Part shown: positions 24,399 to 32,360 of the stretch, piece by piece
How positions within the stretch are numbered: position 1 is the stretch's first letter
How the letters are laid out: each line of letters opens with the position of its first letter
DNA from: Bacillota bacterium
GTDB lineage: Bacteria; Bacillota; Syntrophomonadia; Syntrophomonadales; Syntrophomonadaceae
Assembly (NCBI GenBank): GCA_029550685.1
Contig: JAKPGY010000220.1
Span: 1 to 35,141, forward strand
Reading direction: 5' to 3'
DNA length: 35,141 nt
Program-made: the position numbers and the translations under genes
Notes under the pieces: generated by a model
Told to the model about the DNA's origin: nothing
The model's input: only the letters and a program-made list of their open reading frames with translations
The model's database searches: none

Positions 24399-25163
24399 TT
24401 ACTTTCGTTCCTCCCAGGTGACAAACCATATTAAGTCGTCTTCTGCCTGCAGGTAAGGAACTACCTGAGAAGTATTGTATTCAAGGCACACATCAAAATC
24501 CTCATAGCCTCCAGTTCCCAGCAATACTTTGCCGCTGGCCGATTCCATAAAGGCTGTCCGGGCATTCGGGTAAGCTTTAACCACTGCCTTGGCAGCCTGG
24601 CATGCGTCAGACTCTTTTAGTTCGATACCAAGTTGGCCCGCCTGTTTTTCCATCTCTTGCAGCAAATAGCCGGCACAGTAAGCATCATCAAGAACAAATT
24701 TTCCGTACTGGCCTGCACATACAATGGTTATCCCGCAGGAAGCACTTAGTGCTGTTGATAAAGCAGCTTGAACACAAGCCTGGGCATTCATTAGGCTGGC
24801 AATAAACAGCCGTACACAGTTTTTTACCTGGTGGATAACCCGGGTACCGTTACTGGTACATAGCACCACATCTCGGTCCTTAACCGGATAGCTCCTGGCT
24901 TCAGCGGGCGAGTTATCCAAATCAAAACCCGGTAATTTGATGCCCTGCCATTCACCGCTGGTAAGCATCTTTCCTTCAGCCCCCAGCTGCCGCGCCTTTT
25001 CCTCCTCAGCAACGGTATACACACGACGGCAACCGTTATCCAGAAGGGAAACAATGGTGCTGCTGGCTCTGATAACATCAATTACCATACAAACAGTGTT
25101 GTTCGCCTCCGGACTATAGTCCCGCACAGACAAAGCTGTATCCACTTCGATGATTGTTGCCAT
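24399..25163 (-). CDS. comB: ComB-family phosphatase (2-phosphosulfolactate phosphatase-like)
   Basis: A 254-aa protein of the Mg-dependent ComB acid phosphatase family, which in coenzyme M synthesis removes phosphate from 2-phosphosulfolactate. Family blocks are CMVIDVIRASSTIVSLLDNG, LDNSPAEA, VVLCTSNGTRVI, ITIVCAGQYGKFVLDDAYCAGYLL and the C-terminal VVPYLQAEDDLIWFV. Nothing else of coenzyme M synthesis is in the window. Given the neighbouring RuBisCO-like gene, it may act on a different phosphorylated ketose- or enol-type substrate. GTG at 25181 is an alternative start; ATG 25163 was chosen for its spacing from GGTGA. A strong hairpin lies between this gene and the one upstream. Confidence 0.85.
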   Translation of the reverse strand: MATIIEVDTALSVRDYSPEANNTVCMVIDVIRASSTIVSLLDNGCRRVYTVAEEEKARQLGAEGKMLTSGEWQGIKLPGFDLDNSPAEARSYPVKDRDVVLCTSNGTRVIHQVKNCVRLFIASLMNAQACVQAALSTALSASCGITIVCAGQYGKFVLDDAYCAGYLLQEMEKQAGQLGIELKESDACQAAKAVVKAYPNARTAFMESASGKVLLGTGGYEDFDVCLEYNTSQVVPYLQAEDDLIWFVTWEERK

Positions 25164-25191
25164 TTTTTCACCATTTCCCACTGCTTAATTA

Positions 25192-25227
25192 AAGCTCTCC
25201 CGGTTGTTCACACAACAGGGAGAGCTT
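25192..25227 (-). terminator. Intercistronic hairpin before comB
   Basis: AAGCTCTCCC pairs with GGGAGAGCTT, and the loop folds further (GTTGT/ACAAC). On the minus strand only TTTAATT follows, so it may terminate partially or act as an mRNA-stability or processing element inside the operon. Confidence 0.6.
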
Positions 25228-25234
25228 AAAAGTC

Positions 25235-26083
25235 TTATTTCTTCCCCAGAGGAATATTCTTAAATTGCTGACAAGCTTCTTTGAGGGGTACCTCGATAGG
25301 AATGCGTTCAATACTGGAAGCACCTAGGAAGCCAACCGATTCAGTATTTTCGTATATATAACGGGTATCTTCCGGGTAGGCTATGGGGCCACCGTGGGAG
25401 AATATCATAATATCTTTGTAACCTTCACGAGCCGCCTGGGTCATCTCATTAATGAGGACAGCCGATTTTTCCAGGGTGAGCTTTTCTTCTGCAAACTTGG
25501 ACCCAATCGAACCACCGGCAGTTAGACCCATATGACATATTAAAACATCCAGTTGGGCTTTACCAACTAAACGGGCTTCCTCCACATTAAAAGCATACCC
25601 CAGGGTAAAGAACCCTAATTCCTTAGCAATTTTAAGGGTTTCAATTTCCACCGAATATCCCATACCGGTGTCTTCAAGTTCCTGACGGAATCTGCCATCA
25701 ATGAGACCGACGGTGGGGAAATTCATAACAGCTGAAAATCCCAGATGCTGTAGATGCTGGAGATAGGGGCGCATTTCTCTGGTGGGATCAGTGCCGCATA
25801 TACCAGCAATCATGGGAGTTTCTTTGATCACCGGGAACACGCGATGAGCCAAATCGATTACTATTTGGTTGGCATCACCATATGGCATCAGACCTGCCAG
25901 AGAACCTTTTCCATCCATACGGAAAAGCCCTGAATTGTAGACCCCGATCAGGTCTACTCCTCCCTGCTCGGCGAACTTACCAGAGATACCGGTGCCAGCA
26001 CCAGCAATTATGATGGGTTTGCCCGCCTGAATTTGCTGCTGGAGCCTAGCCTTGACTTCTTCACGAGTGTACTGTTTGGCCAT
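25235..26083 (-). CDS. TIM-barrel 'phosphoenolpyruvate hydrolase-like' protein, paralogue 2
   Basis: A 282-aa member of the same family as 22180-23019. Matching blocks are IAGAGTGISGKFAEQGG, GLMPYGDAN, TPMIAGICGTDP, LGFSAVMNFPTVGLIDGRF, GYSVEIE, FTLGYAFNVEEA, MGLTAGGS, FSHGGPIAYPEDT and ASSIERIP. By eye the two copies share these motifs but clearly less than half of all residues, so they are old paralogues with probably different ligands. AAGGAGG lies 9 nt before the ATG at 26083; the longer frame upstream is not used. It follows the RuBisCO-like gene by 19 nt. Confidence 0.9.
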   Translation of the reverse strand: MAKQYTREEVKARLQQQIQAGKPIIIAGAGTGISGKFAEQGGVDLIGVYNSGLFRMDGKGSLAGLMPYGDANQIVIDLAHRVFPVIKETPMIAGICGTDPTREMRPYLQHLQHLGFSAVMNFPTVGLIDGRFRQELEDTGMGYSVEIETLKIAKELGFFTLGYAFNVEEARLVGKAQLDVLICHMGLTAGGSIGSKFAEEKLTLEKSAVLINEMTQAAREGYKDIMIFSHGGPIAYPEDTRYIYENTESVGFLGASSIERIPIEVPLKEACQQFKNIPLGKK

Positions 26084-26102
26084 AAAGCATACCTCCTTAA
26101 AT

Positions 26103-27419
26103 TTATCCCTTAATGTCAAAAAGGCCATTCTCTTCTTCTTCCAGGAGTCCCCAGGCATCTACTGCTGCTTGTAATTCGGGATGTTCTTTAGCGGCTTCCA
26201 GCAAAGGAATCCCTTGGACAGCTGCGTCTATTACTTGCCGCATAGCTCTGGCACCCGCTACCGGTCCCATGGGATGACCATGTATAGCTCCGCCACAGCC
26301 CATAATGCTGTCCGGACCCAAGTCACGATATATGGCATGCACGCAGTTGGGCATTACACCACCGCCGGGCATGGGGAAAACCCGCTTAATGTCACACCAG
26401 GGATTATTAAGGTGGTGTCCTATTTCTAAATAGCGTTCCCGCAAAAGAGGGAACTTCCCATAGGGGCTGGGATAGACCACCATATCTGCACCAGCCATAC
26501 GGGCTAGCTTGCCTAAAATTAAATGAGAACTCATACCGGAAATGGGGGATTCATACATGGTTCCAGCAAAATCCAGATGAGCCATAATAGGAACATTTAT
26601 ATCAGGATGTTCAGCCAGGCCTTGCAATGCTGAAATACCCACGGTAAGGTAATTAATCATGATAGCGTTGGCACCAGCATCAATGGCTCGCCGGGCGTTG
26701 TCCAGTACGTTTAAGGCTCCGTCAGTAATATTAGGGGTATACAAAACCTTATGTCCGGTCTCCTCATAGTGCCGCCGGATTACATCCATATACAGCTTGA
26801 TACGCTGGTCGCGGGGATTAAAAGGGGGGTCGGCTATCAGCTCATCATCCTTAACTATATCTACTCCGCCTTCTACGGCCAGGGAAAACAGGCGACAGCC
26901 TACTTCAGGGGTATATCCGGTGCAAGGCTTAATCATATTGTTCAGTAATGGCCGATCGTATACTCCCAGCAGTTCCCGAACACCTTCTACACCAAATTTG
27001 GGTCCTTTGAATTGGGCTAAAAATTTAGGTGGGAATTTGATATCCAACAGTTTTAGGGGACCTACCATAGAAATGTTACCGATTATGGTAGATAACATCA
27101 TGGGTATTTGGGGCCCGAAATTCACTGCCGGATAGGCTAACTGAAACACCCACTGGCGGGTATCCTGTCCCCCGGGCACTTCATATTCATTGCCAGGTAC
27201 TTCATAGATACTTACAACTTTAGCCACATGTTTTTCCCGTACTTCAGGAGTCTCTTCCGGAACAGGCACCCAAGTGCCGGTGGTCTGCTCAATGGCAATG
27301 GAACTAATCTTTTTCACGATGTCGACGTTACGACCGGTCTGTAGATAATAGGTTGCAATTACGTAATCCCCAGTCGCTTCGGCTTGTTCTGGTATAACTA
27401 ACATATCTATTTCTGCCAA
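26103..27419 (-). CDS. RuBisCO-like protein (form IV)
   Basis: A 438-aa member of the RuBisCO large-subunit superfamily. The Mg/carbamate set is intact: K190, D192, E193 in GGVDIVKDDE (K201, D203, E204 of spinach RuBisCO). K164 in MIKP (K175), H281 in MAHLD (H294), N115 (N123), E44 (E60), K322 (loop 6) and the phosphate loop GCGGAIHGHPMG (374-385) are also kept. Carboxylase residues are changed: K177 is C166, R295 is L282 and S379 is Gly. It should therefore enolise or isomerise a phosphorylated sugar-like compound rather than fix CO2. TTG is used as start after AAGGAG. First gene of the cluster. Confidence 0.93.
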   Translation of the reverse strand: MAEIDMLVIPEQAEATGDYVIATYYLQTGRNVDIVKKISSIAIEQTTGTWVPVPEETPEVREKHVAKVVSIYEVPGNEYEVPGGQDTRQWVFQLAYPAVNFGPQIPMMLSTIIGNISMVGPLKLLDIKFPPKFLAQFKGPKFGVEGVRELLGVYDRPLLNNMIKPCTGYTPEVGCRLFSLAVEGGVDIVKDDELIADPPFNPRDQRIKLYMDVIRRHYEETGHKVLYTPNITDGALNVLDNARRAIDAGANAIMINYLTVGISALQGLAEHPDINVPIMAHLDFAGTMYESPISGMSSHLILGKLARMAGADMVVYPSPYGKFPLLRERYLEIGHHLNNPWCDIKRVFPMPGGGVMPNCVHAIYRDLGPDSIMGCGGAIHGHPMGPVAGARAMRQVIDAAVQGIPLLEAAKEHPELQAAVDAWGLLEEEENGLFDIKG

Positions 27420-27469
27420 GCTCCATTACTCCTTTCCTTTATTTTCTACATGATACCACATTTTGCTAC

Positions 27470-27475
27470 ATTATA
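27470..27475 (-). promoter_or_regulatory. Possible -10 box of the RuBisCO-like cluster
   Basis: A perfect TATAAT on the minus strand lies 51 bp before the TTG start. The 17-bp upstream position has only a weak -35 (AGGTGA/GGTGAC), which suggests an activator-dependent promoter. ACATTTTG occurs twice around it (about 27458 and 27483). The remaining part of 27420-27674 shows nothing else I recognise. Confidence 0.35.
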
Positions 27476-27674
27476 TGACAAAACATTTTGGTCACCTGTT
27501 CACAATATTTCCCTTAAAGGTTTTGCATTATTGTTTGCCCTTATACCATGGAAAAGCTTTTCTGCTTTTCTCAAGTGCTTATTGCAAGGACTGGATAAGA
27601 AATACAAGTAACGAAGGCAGATATTGGCGAGCAAGCTGAGATTAGTAACGCTCATGTAATTCGTAAATACAAAA

Positions 27675-27706
27675 GAACCGTTTTCAGGTCTTCCTGAAAA
27701 CGGTTC
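27675..27706 (-). terminator. Terminator of spoIVA
   Basis: A perfect 14-bp stem GAACCGTTTTCAGG / CCTGAAAACGGTTC with a 4-nt loop, followed on the minus strand by TTTTGT, 20 nt past the spoIVA stop. Confidence 0.9.
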
Positions 27707-27725
27707 GCAAATTATTCATTCTACA

Positions 27726-29204
27726 TTAAATTATGATGCAGATAAGTCCTCCGCTGCCTTCGTTCACAATACGCTGCAAAGTATCTTGAAGTTTGACCTG
27801 GGCGTTTTCCGGCATACGGTGCAGTTTGTTTTGAATGCCTTCCCGGACCAAATCATGCAGTGATTTGCCGAAAATATTAGATTCCCAGATCTTAGCGGGG
27901 TCTTCTTCGAACTCATCCAGCATGTAGCGCACTAATTCTTCACACTGCTTTTCAGTACCAATGATGGGCGTAATCTCGGTGGTAATATCGGCACGGATTA
28001 TATGCAGTGAGGGAGCTTTGGCTTTTAACTTGACCCCAAACCGATGGCCCTGGCGAATGAGTTCCGGTTCTTCCAGGAACATCTCTTCCAGGCGCGGTGT
28101 GACTACCCCATAGCCAGTTTCTTTTACTTCCTCCAGAGCGGAAGATACTTTATCATATTCTCGTTTTGCCACGCTGAAATCTTTCATCAGGCGCATGATA
28201 TCGTGGGTTCCCTGCACTGTAAATCCGCTGACATCGCTGAGGGAACGGTAGAACAATTCTTCGGGGACAGTGACATCTATGACAGCGGTACCAGAACCAA
28301 GATTCATCTGCTCCAGGCTGACATAACTGATATTTTCCACCTCGGAGAGCCGTTCAATAGCTTTGTCTATGTCACGGACCTTGCGGACATCATTGAGTAT
28401 GTCGCGGATGGCATTTTCCAAACCTTCTCGCAGCCAGAAGTCCTCATCCAGCTCATCCACCCAGCGGGGCAGCTTAATATTAACTTCTTGAACCGGAAAT
28501 TCATAAAGAACTTCCTCTAATACCCCATAGATTTGCTCAACTGTCATCTGCGCGGCATCTAAAGGAATTACACTAACACCGTATTTCTCACTTAATTCTT
28601 CAGCCAGCTTGAGTGTTTCGCGATCATAGGGTTTGATAGAGTTGAGCAGTATAACGAATGGTTTGTTCAGTTCTTTCAATTCGGCGATGACCCGTTCTTC
28701 CGGATACTCATAATTCGCTCTGGGAATTTCGCTGATGCTGCCATCGGTGGTGACGACTATGCCTATAGTCGAATGATCGACTATCACTTTCCTGGTTCCT
28801 ATTTCGGCCGCTTCTTCGAAGGGAACCTCATAGTCAAACCAGGGAGTCTTCACCATACGAGGTTCATCATCCTCTTCGTAACCCAGTGCCCCTTCCACAG
28901 TATAGCCCACGCAATCCACCAGTCTGGCTTTAAAGCTCAGTCCGCTGGTCGTGGTAATTTCAATGGCTTCATTGGGAACAAATTTGGGTTCGGTGGTGGT
29001 AATGGTCTTCCCTGCTCCGCTCTGGGGGAGCTCGTCTTTCGCCCTTTCCCGATCGTATATGTCTTTGATATTAGGCAGAATCATAAGTTCCATGAAGCGT
29101 TTGATAAACGTTGATTTTCCGGTGCGAACCGGGCCGACCACCCCCAGGTATATATCGCCGCCGGTACGTTCAGCGATATCCTGTAAGATGTTGTTACCTT
29201 CCAC
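27726..29204 (-). CDS. spoIVA: Stage IV sporulation protein A (spore coat morphogenetic ATPase)
   Basis: Forms the basement layer on which the spore coat assembles around the forespore. It is 492 aa, the usual length. The N-terminal Walker A is GPVRTGKST (24-32), followed by FVPNEAIEI, RLVDCVGY (Walker B region) and VVTTDGSISEIPR. The C-terminal anchoring segment ends LICIII. The start is GTG with GGGAGGG about 10 nt upstream. A GAATATT around 29306-29312 on the minus strand resembles a sigma-E -35 box, but the -10 match is weak. It is monocistronic, with a strong terminator. Confidence 0.97.
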   Translation of the reverse strand: MEGNNILQDIAERTGGDIYLGVVGPVRTGKSTFIKRFMELMILPNIKDIYDRERAKDELPQSGAGKTITTTEPKFVPNEAIEITTTSGLSFKARLVDCVGYTVEGALGYEEDDEPRMVKTPWFDYEVPFEEAAEIGTRKVIVDHSTIGIVVTTDGSISEIPRANYEYPEERVIAELKELNKPFVILLNSIKPYDRETLKLAEELSEKYGVSVIPLDAAQMTVEQIYGVLEEVLYEFPVQEVNIKLPRWVDELDEDFWLREGLENAIRDILNDVRKVRDIDKAIERLSEVENISYVSLEQMNLGSGTAVIDVTVPEELFYRSLSDVSGFTVQGTHDIMRLMKDFSVAKREYDKVSSALEEVKETGYGVVTPRLEEMFLEEPELIRQGHRFGVKLKAKAPSLHIIRADITTEITPIIGTEKQCEELVRYMLDEFEEDPAKIWESNIFGKSLHDLVREGIQNKLHRMPENAQVKLQDTLQRIVNEGSGGLICIII

Positions 29205-29336
29205 TTCGCATTTTCCCTCCCTCGGATTAGACTTACAAAAGGCACCCTCCCTCCGATGCGGATACCCTCAACTCATGGACATTTAACAGTACAAATATAT
29301 TTATCAATATTCGGTAATATAACCAGAAAACAAAAA

Positions 29337-29359
29337 AAGTGTGAACTTCCTTCACACTT
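29337..29359 (-). terminator. Terminator of the der-plsY-gpsA unit
   Basis: On the minus strand AAGTGTGAA pairs with TTCACACTT around a 5-nt loop, followed by a run of T. The first arm contains the last codons and the TGA of gpsA, so the terminator overlaps the coding end. Confidence 0.88.
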
Positions 29360-30392
29360 TATCCGCCACATCATCCGGTTGGACTATATCTTCTATTTCA
29401 TGTTTTTTGCCTCGTTTCATCAAGCTAGAGACCTCTTCTCCGGGACTGGCTTTTTCATATAAGATCCGGTAACAGGCCCGGGTGATGGGCATATCTACCT
29501 GAAGTGACTGGGCAAGCTGGTATGCTATTCTGCAGGTATAGACTCCCTCTACCACCATTCCTATCTGATCCAAAGCCTCCTGCACACTCATACCTTGGCC
29601 AATCATTTCCCCGGCACGCCGGTTGCGGGAATGCCGGCTCCCGCAGGTTACTACCAGATCACCTAATCCACTTAGGCCGGAAAAGGTGCGAAAATCTCCG
29701 CCCATGGCCAGGCCTAAACGGGTTATTTCCGTTAAACCGCGAGTTATCAGAGCGGCCTGAGTATTGTCCCCGTAGCCCAGTCCATGAATTATCCCGGCGG
29801 CAATAGCGATAATGTTCTTCAAGGCTCCCCCCAGTTCCACCCCGGCAACGTCCGGATTGGTATATACCCTGAACCAGGGAGCCATATACAGGTCCTGAAC
29901 CTGGTGGGCTGTTTCCAGGTTAACAGAAGCCGCTGTGACTGCAGTGGGAACCTGCCGCGCCACTTCCTCAGCGTGACTGGGGCCGGAGATTACGGCATAC
30001 CGGGCCAGTATATCCTCACCGAGAACAGCGCTGGCCACTTGGCTCATCCGCTGTCCGGTATCAATTTCTAATCCTTTGGCGGTATTTATAAGCAAAGCAC
30101 CGGCAGGTAACAGGTTCGCAATGTTCTCCAGCACCTGTCGGACTGTCTGGGCGGGTACGGCCAGGATAACTGCCCCGGCCTGGTGAACTGCTTCCCTAAT
30201 ATCAGTAGTTATATGTACATTGTCAGGTATAGCGACGCCTGGTAAGAAGCGCTGGTTCTGACGACTTGTTTTGATCAGGGGCACACCATCCTGTTCACGC
30301 CCCCACAAAATAACCTCATGCCCCACAGATGCCAGCAGAATGGCTTGAGCCGTTCCCCAGCTTCCCGCTCCCAAAATGCATACTGGCTGCAT
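29352..30392 (-). CDS. gpsA: Glycerol-3-phosphate dehydrogenase (NAD(P)+)
   Basis: Makes sn-glycerol 3-phosphate from dihydroxyacetone phosphate for phospholipid synthesis. It is 346 aa. The N-terminal nucleotide loop CILGAGSWGTAQA, then LWGRE, ISGPSHAEE, GVELGGALKNIIAIAAGI (catalytic Lys) and GLSGLGDLVVTC are standard. ATG at 30392 is chosen because GGAGG lies 5-6 nt upstream; the longer frame would overlap plsY. The next enzyme in the pathway, plsY, is immediately upstream. Confidence 0.96.
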   Translation of the reverse strand: MQPVCILGAGSWGTAQAILLASVGHEVILWGREQDGVPLIKTSRQNQRFLPGVAIPDNVHITTDIREAVHQAGAVILAVPAQTVRQVLENIANLLPAGALLINTAKGLEIDTGQRMSQVASAVLGEDILARYAVISGPSHAEEVARQVPTAVTAASVNLETAHQVQDLYMAPWFRVYTNPDVAGVELGGALKNIIAIAAGIIHGLGYGDNTQAALITRGLTEITRLGLAMGGDFRTFSGLSGLGDLVVTCGSRHSRNRRAGEMIGQGMSVQEALDQIGMVVEGVYTCRIAYQLAQSLQVDMPITRACYRILYEKASPGEEVSSLMKRGKKHEIEDIVQPDDVADKV

Positions 30393-30414
30393 AAATACCT
30401 CCATACCAGTTTGA

Positions 30415-30999
30415 TTAGGTACGCGATCCCAGTTTAGGTTCAGTGCCACTGCGCAGCCGCTGTATATTTTCTCGATGACGGTAAATGACCAGGACGGCCA
30501 TCAATAAACTCATTATTTGTAATTCAGCAGGTTCACGCATGATTAACGCCAAGACGGGCAGTAAGGCTGCTACGGTAATTGACCCCAATGAAACATAGCG
30601 CAGCAAGGCTACCAACACCAAGAAAACCACCAGGAGTATGAGAAGTTCCCGGGGGAGAAGGTAGAGAACAATACCAGCCGAAGTTGCTACTCCCTTCCCC
30701 CCACCAAAGCGAAGAAAAACCGAGTAACAGTGGCCTAACACCGCTGCCAGAGCACAGCAAGCAATTATCCATTCTGAGCCGGTCATGGTACCGATCCAGG
30801 CAGCCACCACTCCTTTTAATAGATCGGCTGCTAAAGCGATGGCTGCTGCAACTGGCCCTAGGGTGCGCAAGACATTAGTGGCCCCTACATTTCCACTTCC
30901 CCTGGTTCTGATATCAACACCCTTTACCAGAGAAATCAGATAGGAAAAAGGAATAGCACCAATGATGTAACACAAGAGTATTAAAGCCAAGTTATACAA
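30415..30999 (-). CDS. plsY: Glycerol-3-phosphate acyltransferase (acyl-phosphate dependent)
   Basis: An integral membrane enzyme that acylates glycerol 3-phosphate from acyl-phosphate, the first committed step of phospholipid synthesis. It is 194 aa with five to six helices. The three conserved cytosolic motifs are seen: IPFSYLI...GVDIRTRGSGNVGATNVLR, the glycine-rich FGGGKGVATSAG, and the YRHREN block near the end. It sits between der and gpsA, short gaps on both sides, as commonly found in Clostridia. Confidence 0.95.
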   Translation of the reverse strand: MYNLALILLCYIIGAIPFSYLISLVKGVDIRTRGSGNVGATNVLRTLGPVAAAIALAADLLKGVVAAWIGTMTGSEWIIACCALAAVLGHCYSVFLRFGGGKGVATSAGIVLYLLPRELLILLVVFLVLVALLRYVSLGSITVAALLPVLALIMREPAELQIMSLLMAVLVIYRHRENIQRLRSGTEPKLGSRT

Positions 31000-31016
31000 G
31001 AAAATCCCCCCGATAA

Positions 31017-32342
31017 TTATGTGTCCTTCCCGCTGCGGGCTCTCACAATCAAACGTATGGGTGTGCCTTCAAAGCCAAAGTTCTGGCGAAGGCTGTTTTC
31101 CAGGTAACGAAGATAGGAAAAATGAACCATTTCCGGATTATTGGCAAATAATACAAAAGTGGGCGGTGCAGTACGCACTTGGGCACTGTAGTAGATTTTC
31201 ACCCGTTTACCTCCCCCACCGGGCAGAGGGTTTAACATCATAGCTTCATTCAATACCCGGTTTAATTCAGCGGTGGGCACCCGGCGATTATGCTGCTCCA
31301 CCACAAAATCGGCGATATCCAGCACCTGAAAAATCCGTTTGCGGGTCAGGGCTGAAATATACAGCAGCGGTGAATAAGATAAGAATTTTAGTTCTTCGCG
31401 GATATCCTTATCAAACTGGTTCATGGTACTGCCGGTCTTTTCTATAAGGTCCCATTTATTTACCACAATTATATTGGCTTTGCTCTGCTCATGAACATAA
31501 CCGGCTATACGCTTATCTTGCTCAATAACCCCTTCCGTAGCATCAAGCATGATCAATACCACGTCCGCCCGGTCGATACTGCGCAGGGAACGTATTACAC
31601 TGTATTTTTCCGTGGGCTCCTTAATGCGTGATTTTTTCCGAATACCAGCGGTATCAATGAGAATGTAATCCCTGCCATTGTAACGGAAAGGAGTATCAAT
31701 GGAATCCCTGGTGGTTCCCGGCACGTCACTGACAATTACTCGTTCCTGTCCCAGCAGGGAGTTTACCAGAGAAGATTTACCTACATTGGGACGTCCTACG
31801 ATAGCTATTTTAACAGCGTTGGGATCTTCAGCATATTGAGAAGGAGGGCCGAACTTGCTGACTACCGCATCCAAAAGTTCATCGGTGTTCATTCCATGCA
31901 TGGCAGAAATGGGGATGGGATCCCCCAATCCCATATTGTAAAACTCATAATACTCCAGCTGCTGGTGGAAGTTCTCCACCTTATTGGCGGCTAAAACCAC
32001 CGGGCGTTGAGACTTTCTAAGCAGTTCCGCCACCTGCTCGTCTTCGTGAGTAACACCGTCCCTGGCATCTACCACAAAGATAATGACATCAGCCTCATCA
32101 ATGGCTAATTCCGCCTGCAGCTTGACTTCCCGGGCAAAAAGATCCCCTTCATCGAAGCGAATTCCTCCGGTATCTATTATAATGAACTCCCGCCCGGCCC
32201 AATCGGTTTTGTCATAAATACGATCCCTGGTAACTCCGGGGGTATCCTCCACAATAGCCTTGCGCACCCCGGCCAGCCGGTTGAATAAAGTTGATTTTCC
32301 TACATTGGGACGTCCAACTATGGCGACCACAGGTTTAGCCAT
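31017..32342 (-). CDS. der: Ribosome-assembly GTPase Der (EngA)
   Basis: A double-GTPase needed for 50S subunit maturation. It is 441 aa. G domain 1 starts VAIVGRPNVGKSTLFNRL with DTPGVTRDR and DTGG. G domain 2 has IAIVGRPNVGKSSLVNSL, DVPGTTRDSID, DTAGIRKKS and NKWDL. A C-terminal KH-like domain ends the protein. ATG at 32342 is preferred, with GGAGG 6 nt before it; another ATG two codons earlier abuts the ribosome site. Confidence 0.97.
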   Translation of the reverse strand: MAKPVVAIVGRPNVGKSTLFNRLAGVRKAIVEDTPGVTRDRIYDKTDWAGREFIIIDTGGIRFDEGDLFAREVKLQAELAIDEADVIIFVVDARDGVTHEDEQVAELLRKSQRPVVLAANKVENFHQQLEYYEFYNMGLGDPIPISAMHGMNTDELLDAVVSKFGPPSQYAEDPNAVKIAIVGRPNVGKSSLVNSLLGQERVIVSDVPGTTRDSIDTPFRYNGRDYILIDTAGIRKKSRIKEPTEKYSVIRSLRSIDRADVVLIMLDATEGVIEQDKRIAGYVHEQSKANIIVVNKWDLIEKTGSTMNQFDKDIREELKFLSYSPLLYISALTRKRIFQVLDIADFVVEQHNRRVPTAELNRVLNEAMMLNPLPGGGGKRVKIYYSAQVRTAPPTFVLFANNPEMVHFSYLRYLENSLRQNFGFEGTPIRLIVRARSGKDT

Positions 32343-32360
32343 ATCCATCCTCCAAAAACA

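Noticed and set aside
24399-25163. Coenzyme M biosynthesis operon
   Set aside because: Only a comB homologue is present; comA, comC, comD and comE are not in the window, and the family has wider phosphatase roles.
26103-27419. True carbon-fixing RuBisCO
   Set aside because: Positions equivalent to K177, R295 and S379 are changed, no small subunit or phosphoribulokinase gene is nearby, and the gene neighbours are not Calvin-cycle genes.
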